The position numbers and the translations under genes are program-made. The notes beneath the pieces are model-generated. The model saw only the letters and a program-made list of their open reading frames with translations, did not search any database and was not told the DNA's origin. From assembly GCA_037954235.1 (NCBI GenBank), contig JBBMOA010000003.1, forward strand, positions 7,379,453-7,443,452: DNA of 64,000 bases. The letters run 5' to 3'. Origin of the DNA: Aulostomus chinensis (taxonomy: Eukaryota > Chordata > Actinopteri > Syngnathiformes > Aulostomidae). The first letter of the stretch is position 1; the number at the start of each line of letters is the position of its first letter. Positions 61,601 to 64,000 of this stretch are shown here, one piece after another.

Positions 61601-63512
61601 GCTCTGCCGTCATCCATGCATGGCATAGGAAGTTAATAGAGTCAACCTTTGGGAAGGTGCTTTGCTTCAGGGCTCCCTCTGAGTAGCAGAACAGTTTGAA
61701 CACACCAGTTCCACTCACACAGAGCTGTGTGTTGTTGTAAGGGTTGAAGCTGACCTGAAGGAAAATCATGAACAGGATGTCATCATATGCAGCTCTGCAG
61801 GTTGGACTAGTACAGCTCTGCATGAATGCTCATATCTTACCTGGGTAATGGGGTTATTTGACTTTGTGATCTTCACTGTGGCCAGGACTTTCTGTTTTTC
61901 CCAAAGCCAGAGGATCAGCATCCACTCTGGACTGCCTGTTTGGCCAAGCAAGTACTTTGAATCAGGAGAGAAAGCCATGCTCACAAACTCCTTCACCTGC
62001 ATGTCTCCTGTACTCAGAACTTTTTTCTTTCGGCCCTGCTCATGCTGTAGGTCGAATACAGCGATTGTAGCCTTCTCTCCACACTCTGACACTGCCAGGT
62101 AATAGCGATTAGCACTGACAGCCAGAGCACGCATGCCACGGCTCTTCTCGGAGCCTGCAGATAAATGAGAGAACATAAGAGAGCACAGGAATCATAAGAT
62201 CACATGACAAACATACAATAGCTTGATACACATTACTTTAATTATTACATTTCAGTCCCTTTGATGTGCTTAAGAACACTGGTTTAAAGAATATCTTAAT
62301 TTTTTCTGTTTTTCTATGTTCTCATTGTTTCTCTCTTGTCATTACAACCAATGTCTGTGTACTGTCCACTTGCCAACAAAACAAATGAATCCTTTTCTTT
62401 AACTAAATTATGTTTTAACCAAAACTAACATCTAATAACAACGAATTACCAAAAAACATCTTTTAACATACCAAGCCCTCAACAATCTGGCACCTTCATA
62501 ACTGAAAGAGCTCAGTTACATGTAATCTGACAAGAACCCTTCACAACCAGGATGCTGTGCTCCTTATGTTTCTAAGAGTCTTCATCCAGTTCAAGTGTGA
62601 AGCAATAATCAACTATGTTGAGACCAACAGTCAGGTGACCAAAATTTGAGTCAAATTGGTCTGAACTACAAGCTGCAGGATGTGACAAACCAGGAAATAG
62701 TTGACAGCAGTAGTAGCAGTAGCAACAATGTCAACAGTTCTGGTTAAGTGTCAATATGGATTTTTACAACATTTATGGACACTTGGAACATGAAGAAACT
62801 GATTCCATATTTTGCATTTTTGTAAAATATGTTGCCCAAGTAAGTATAAATAAAGAAAAACCTCCTACAGCATAGTTTAATATGAAAAAATGCAAAAACT
62901 GAAAACTAAACTATATAATAAATATTCAAGTAATATTAACTTTAAGATATTAAAGATTTAAGATATTAAAATATTTATTTTAACATTCTTTTTCCATTTT
63001 TGATCTAAAAAATCTTGTTATTGCATTTAAGACACCGTTACTGACGATAAACAATCTACTGACAACTACAAATATTGTGTAGACTGATTGAATACTCCAA
63101 ATTTAAATTGATATAAACATGATTTAATTCATCTTGATTTAAAATCTGCACACTAATGCCTTTCTCTATATCCAATTATGAAAAAAGTTTTGCTCTGAAC
63201 TGCTACTGTGAGCGTACTGTAGCATTAAGTGAAGTATAATTATACTTACAGTGTTTGCAATTTTAAATAACACAAATCACAGATTACAGAAACCACAATT
63301 CCTACTCTTTGTTAAACGACGAATGAAAGAGAAAGCATGCAGACTTCAATGTTACCTGGTAACAATCTTTGACTCTTGTGGACACTGTTATAGCACACAC
63401 AGTAGTTTCCGCAGGGGAACACCACAGTGTGTTCATCGATGAAACTCAGGTTGTTGTTCACGCATGTACGCAGCCCGAGGAGGTAATGGGACTGAGCCAC
63501 TACATCAGCCAT
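39961..63512 (-). CDS. cfap57: Cilia and flagella associated protein 57 (WDR65)
   Basis: Axonemal WD40/coiled-coil protein; its algal relative FAP57 is needed to place some inner dynein arms. Exons (minus): 63512-63356, 62154-61841, 61754-61507, 61148-60974, 60897-60745, 60652-60513, 59636-59471, 59366-59253, 59154-58942, 58268-58095, 56508-56347, 55853-55698, 54309-54216, 54104-53914, 43460-43287, 43166-43008, 42376-42233, 41776-41660, 41522-41388, 41298-41155, 40122-39961. All phases join, giving 1163 residues (human about 1250). Residues 1 to about 650 form WD40 repeats (FSPDSKYLL, DGAVYEWN, FDDQFLLTV); about 670-1140 is coiled coil (LRLKDMNYNEKIKEL, LKKKNQEL). Human has about 40 more residues near residue 240, so that loop is short here or a small exon was missed in 61149-61506. 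One intron is about 10.5 kb of nested mobile DNA. Confidence 0.95.
40584..40635 (-). mobile_element. 52-bp fragment of the provirus leader, inverted
   Basis: These 52 bases are the exact reverse complement of 44699-44750 in the leader of the provirus. Similarity decays within about 10 bp on both sides. It lies in the last cfap57 intron, directly before a family A SINE. Confidence 0.85.
40637..40979 (+). mobile_element. tRNA-headed SINE, family A, copy 6
   Basis: The head cactgtggtgcagtggtttg lacks the first few bases. The body and the ggatggata tail are intact. It lies in the last cfap57 intron, immediately right of the provirus-leader fragment. Confidence 0.8.
43494..43706 (+). mobile_element. 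5'-truncated SINE, family A, copy 7
   Basis: Only the 3' part of the body and a tail of six ggat units are present; the tRNA-like head is missing. It lies about 35 bp from the splice acceptor of the cfap57 exon at 43460. Confidence 0.8.
43896..44232. repeat. Left inverted arm of a fold-back element
   Basis: Starts gagtagtaatatacaggcac and matches, as a reverse complement, the sequence ending at 53873. The outer half holds repeated units around gatcacgtga and aaagtcacgtga; the inner half is AT-rich and ends at ggattatgggagt, where the provirus begins. A 4-bp candidate target duplication, tctg, lies at 43892-43895 and 53874-53877. Confidence 0.85.
44233..44666 (+). repeat. 5' LTR of the provirus
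   Basis: Starts tgtgagatgatgag and ends ttcaaca, with AATAAA at 44582-44587 marking the likely R region. It pairs with 52950-53388, with many substitutions and small indels. Confidence 0.9.
44671..44688 (+). promoter_or_regulatory. Primer-binding site, proline tRNA type
   Basis: tgggggcttgtctgggat differs at two of 18 positions from the proline tRNA primer site typical of murine leukaemia-type viruses. It starts 4 bp after the 5' LTR. Confidence 0.8.
45096..46014 (+). pseudogene. Gag remnant, first part
   Basis: An open frame at 45096-45653 reads through a basic, Lys/Glu/Arg-rich region and ends in a stop. A Pro-rich segment continues in another frame to 46014, so there is a frameshift or stop near 45650. 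The segment then runs into the solo LTR at 46033. It is identified as gag by position between the primer site and pol; no zinc knuckle was seen. Confidence 0.6.
46033..46912. mobile_element. Solo LTR of another element, inside gag
   Basis: This 880-bp block begins TG and ends CA (tgtgaac...cgttaca) and is unrelated to the provirus LTRs. The 5-bp repeat aggct at 46028-46032 and 46913-46917 flanks it, and gag-like sequence continues on both sides. One end carries the palindromic taacgaagggctcttcgtta. TATA-like and AATAAA sequences occur on both strands, so its orientation is left open. Confidence 0.85.
47080..47765 (+). mobile_element. 5'-truncated non-LTR retrotransposon inside gag
   Basis: Two frames (47047-47265 and 47338-47712) encode the end of a LINE reverse transcriptase polyprotein. 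The first contains EEFKYLGVLF; the second contains RWFGHLVRMP and a Gly/Arg/Pro-rich tail. A stop separates them. The same family forms bases 1-205 of the window. Only the 3' end is present, as is usual after incomplete reverse transcription. The exact borders with gag are uncertain. Confidence 0.85.
47790..48290 (+). pseudogene. Gag remnant, second part
   Basis: Continues after the LINE with a frame containing WFRKAVLDGVPESV and HHLQRAKDEANKK. This is similar in character to the capsid C-terminus of gammaretroviruses. A stop lies near 48010 and further frames follow. The protease region expected next is not visible. Confidence 0.5.
48300..48570 (+). pseudogene. RT connection fragment of pol
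   Basis: A short frame contains FLGLTGYSRNYIPDY, the conserved start of the retroviral RT connection region, then LNWP. The catalytic fingers and palm of RT and the whole protease are missing: only about 200 bp separate this from gag, where 1.5-2 kb would be expected. It ends in a frameshift. Confidence 0.75.
48600..49490 (+). pseudogene. RT end and RNase H remnant of pol
   Basis: Frames 48617-49102 and 49264-49488, plus the stretch between them, encode the RT end, NWVTIEA, the TDSAYA box and, at the end, KGHDNAITEGNREAD, which suits an RNase H domain. At least three in-frame stops interrupt it between 49102 and 49266. Confidence 0.8.
49504..50472 (+). CDS. Retroviral integrase, uninterrupted reading frame
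   Basis: A 322-residue open frame. It carries an N-terminal zinc-binding set (HKIGH and CSTC), a core with Asp in VIDYTDMG, Asp in RSDNG and Glu in GKVERMN, spaced exactly 35 residues between the last two (D,D-35-E), and a C-terminal DNA-binding-like region. In its family it joins viral DNA to host DNA. The upstream part of pol is broken, so no normal route to its expression is visible. The intact frame may be chance or recent decay. Confidence 0.85.
   Translation: MPQEKTTWKQRGGLETEGLCRGPDGRLILPPGIKEWALEEAHKIGHVVAAQMSQNLKEWWHQFLSDIIKNWVKSCSTCSLYNSKPTIKPETGMFPLETRPGREIVIDYTDMGTTVRGYRYVLMCVDVFLGWPEAWPTKEEDSKSVVKFLINQYIPRHRFPQKIRSDNGKHFKNQHLQQVEAMLGLKHSFGTVYHPQSQGKVERMNQTIKQRLAKICAQTNLNWLDALPLALMTVRCSVNQGTGFTPFELSTGRQFPGPEAGLPPVELEFERGHKAYFTELQALISDFSKQVQDKRQAKVEGILPTADWVLLKVIKRKWSEPR
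50936..52912 (+). pseudogene. Envelope gene remnant
   Basis: Three open segments lie in two frames: 50936-51277 (N-terminus with a hydrophobic stretch), 51388-52029 (surface part) and 51971-52912 (end of surface part and the transmembrane subunit). Stops lie between the first two, and a frame change sits between 51971 and 52029. The last segment shows a basic candidate cleavage site near its residue 70, a CX6CC motif near 52525, a hydrophobic membrane anchor near 52700-52790 and a Cys cluster. This layout is that of gamma-type retroviral envelopes. Confidence 0.85.
52938..52949 (+). promoter_or_regulatory. Polypurine tract of the provirus
   Basis: aaaagggggaat directly before the 3' LTR, where plus-strand priming occurs in retroviruses. 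Confidence 0.85.
52950..53388 (+). repeat. 3' LTR of the provirus
   Basis: Starts tgtgagatgatgag and ends ttcaaca, like the 5' LTR. The sequence immediately to the right does not repeat the host bases to the left of the 5' LTR. Confidence 0.9.
53389..53873. repeat. Inner part and right inverted arm of the fold-back element
   Basis: About 53389-53500 is unique inner sequence with no partner on the left. From cactcccataatcctttgcg to 53873 it is the reverse complement of the left arm, with subterminal units around cacgtgatc. It ends 40 bp from the cfap57 exon at 53914. Confidence 0.85.
54376..55219. mobile_element. hAT-type non-autonomous DNA transposon
   Basis: Terminal inverted repeats begin tagggcgcaaccgat and, from the other side, tagggcccgaccgat. 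A perfect 8-bp target duplication, atgcaaac, lies at 54368-54375 and 55220-55227, the length typical of hAT. There is no transposase frame. Inside, a segment of about 50 bp (54527-54580) is repeated at about 54702-54755, and a TA microsatellite lies at 55037-55076. It lies in a cfap57 intron. Confidence 0.9.
55037..55076. repeat. (TA)n microsatellite inside the hAT element
   Basis: About 19 TA units. Confidence 0.9.
57125..57512 (-). mobile_element. Family A SINE, copy 8, interrupted by family B
   Basis: Family A sequence on the minus strand is interrupted at about 57212-57300 by 89 bp that match the 3' part of family B (gtgctttgagtgccgctaag to gtccatttac). Family A sequence resumes on both sides at the expected place. 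Confidence 0.8.
57818..58079 (+). mobile_element. tRNA-headed SINE, family B, copy 2
   Basis: The head gggcggcatggctcagggta and the box-B-like ggttcaatcctcg are on the plus strand. A body matching 25848-26094 in reverse complement follows. Near the 3' end tgctttgaa is duplicated. It lies directly before the cfap57 exon at 58268-58095. Confidence 0.85.
58636..58691. repeat. (CT)n(CA)n microsatellite
   Basis: About 16 CT units followed by about 11 CA units in a cfap57 intron. Confidence 0.9.
59637..60512. other. cfap57 intron with a small Cys-rich open frame
   Basis: No exon matching CFAP57 is here. A 65-residue minus-strand frame at 60259-60456 has ten cysteines and is discussed as a finding. 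Confidence 0.5.
62155..63355. other. First intron of cfap57
   Basis: AT-rich, with no exon, RNA gene or recognisable mobile element. Confidence 0.55.
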
Positions 63513-64000
63513 TTCCCCAACAAACTAGAATATACATAAAACAAATACAGGTTTCGCAGATGAGAACTGTATAACAGACAGAGTCTCGATCGCTCCCCTG
63601 GAGAAAGTTTAAGTCACGTTGCTATGCAACTGTGCGGATCTCGCGAGAATCTAAAAACATGTCAGGATGTCATCTACCCCTGTCCCATAGTTCTCAGTTT
63701 CATATATTGACAAATATGTCTATGGTCTCATACACCAGAGTTGAAATACTCACTCCAGTCTGTCAGGGTTTTCAGGAAAACTTCTGTCAAATGATAATGC
63801 ACCGAGTCCGACTGCAACAACAAACGAAGAAAGGGGGGACTAGATAATGTGGGCTATGGGGACGGAGACAGTGACAATAATGACTCCTTATCTTTTAATT
63901 TGTTTTTGTTTTTTTGTTTTTTACCGTTTTACCATTTACTTACAAGAAACAACGTCAGTTTCAACAGGATTCTGTCACGATAAATGTTGTTTAAATTATT
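63513..64000. other. Upstream of cfap57
   Basis: Should hold the cfap57 5' untranslated region and promoter. A frame at 63632-63847 shows no conserved features. No other gene was seen before the window ends. Confidence 0.5.

Overview
The window is nuclear DNA from a teleost fish, probably a spiny-rayed one. It has intron-rich vertebrate genes with GT..AG splice sites, long CA/GT microsatellites, two families of tRNA-headed SINEs, hAT, Tc1 and LINE remnants, and a class I endogenous retrovirus. The species cannot be told from the sequence. Exon models were built by eye from splice signals, reading phase and recalled human homologues, so small exons and untranslated ends are the least certain parts.

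Layout: 1-8.3 kb is gene-poor and microsatellite-rich. p3h1, an ER collagen prolyl 3-hydroxylase, runs leftward from 21713 to 8305. ap5b1, the beta subunit of the AP-5 adaptor, runs rightward from 23588 to 29236. The C1orf50 homologue (DUF2452 family) runs leftward from 33077 to 30832. nuf2, of the NDC80 kinetochore complex, runs rightward from 35192 to 39170. cfap57 (WDR65), a ciliary WD40/coiled-coil protein, runs leftward from 63512 to 39961. P3H1, C1orf50 and CFAP57 also lie near each other on human 1p34, so this is a conserved block; ap5b1 and nuf2 map elsewhere in human. The genes do not form one pathway: they serve collagen modification, endosomal sorting, an unknown role, chromosome segregation and cilia.

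The most unusual region is the cfap57 intron at 43461-53913. Almost all of it is mobile DNA in nested layers. A fold-back element with inverted arms of about 340-370 bp (43896-53873) holds a provirus of about 9.2 kb on the + strand (44233-53388). The provirus holds a solo LTR of another family with a 5-bp target duplication, and the tail of a non-LTR retrotransposon. It has diverged LTRs, a proline-type primer site and a polypurine tract, broken gag and env, a large protease/RT deletion and an uninterrupted integrase frame. A 52-bp piece of its leader recurs perfectly, inverted, 4 kb away in another cfap57 intron.
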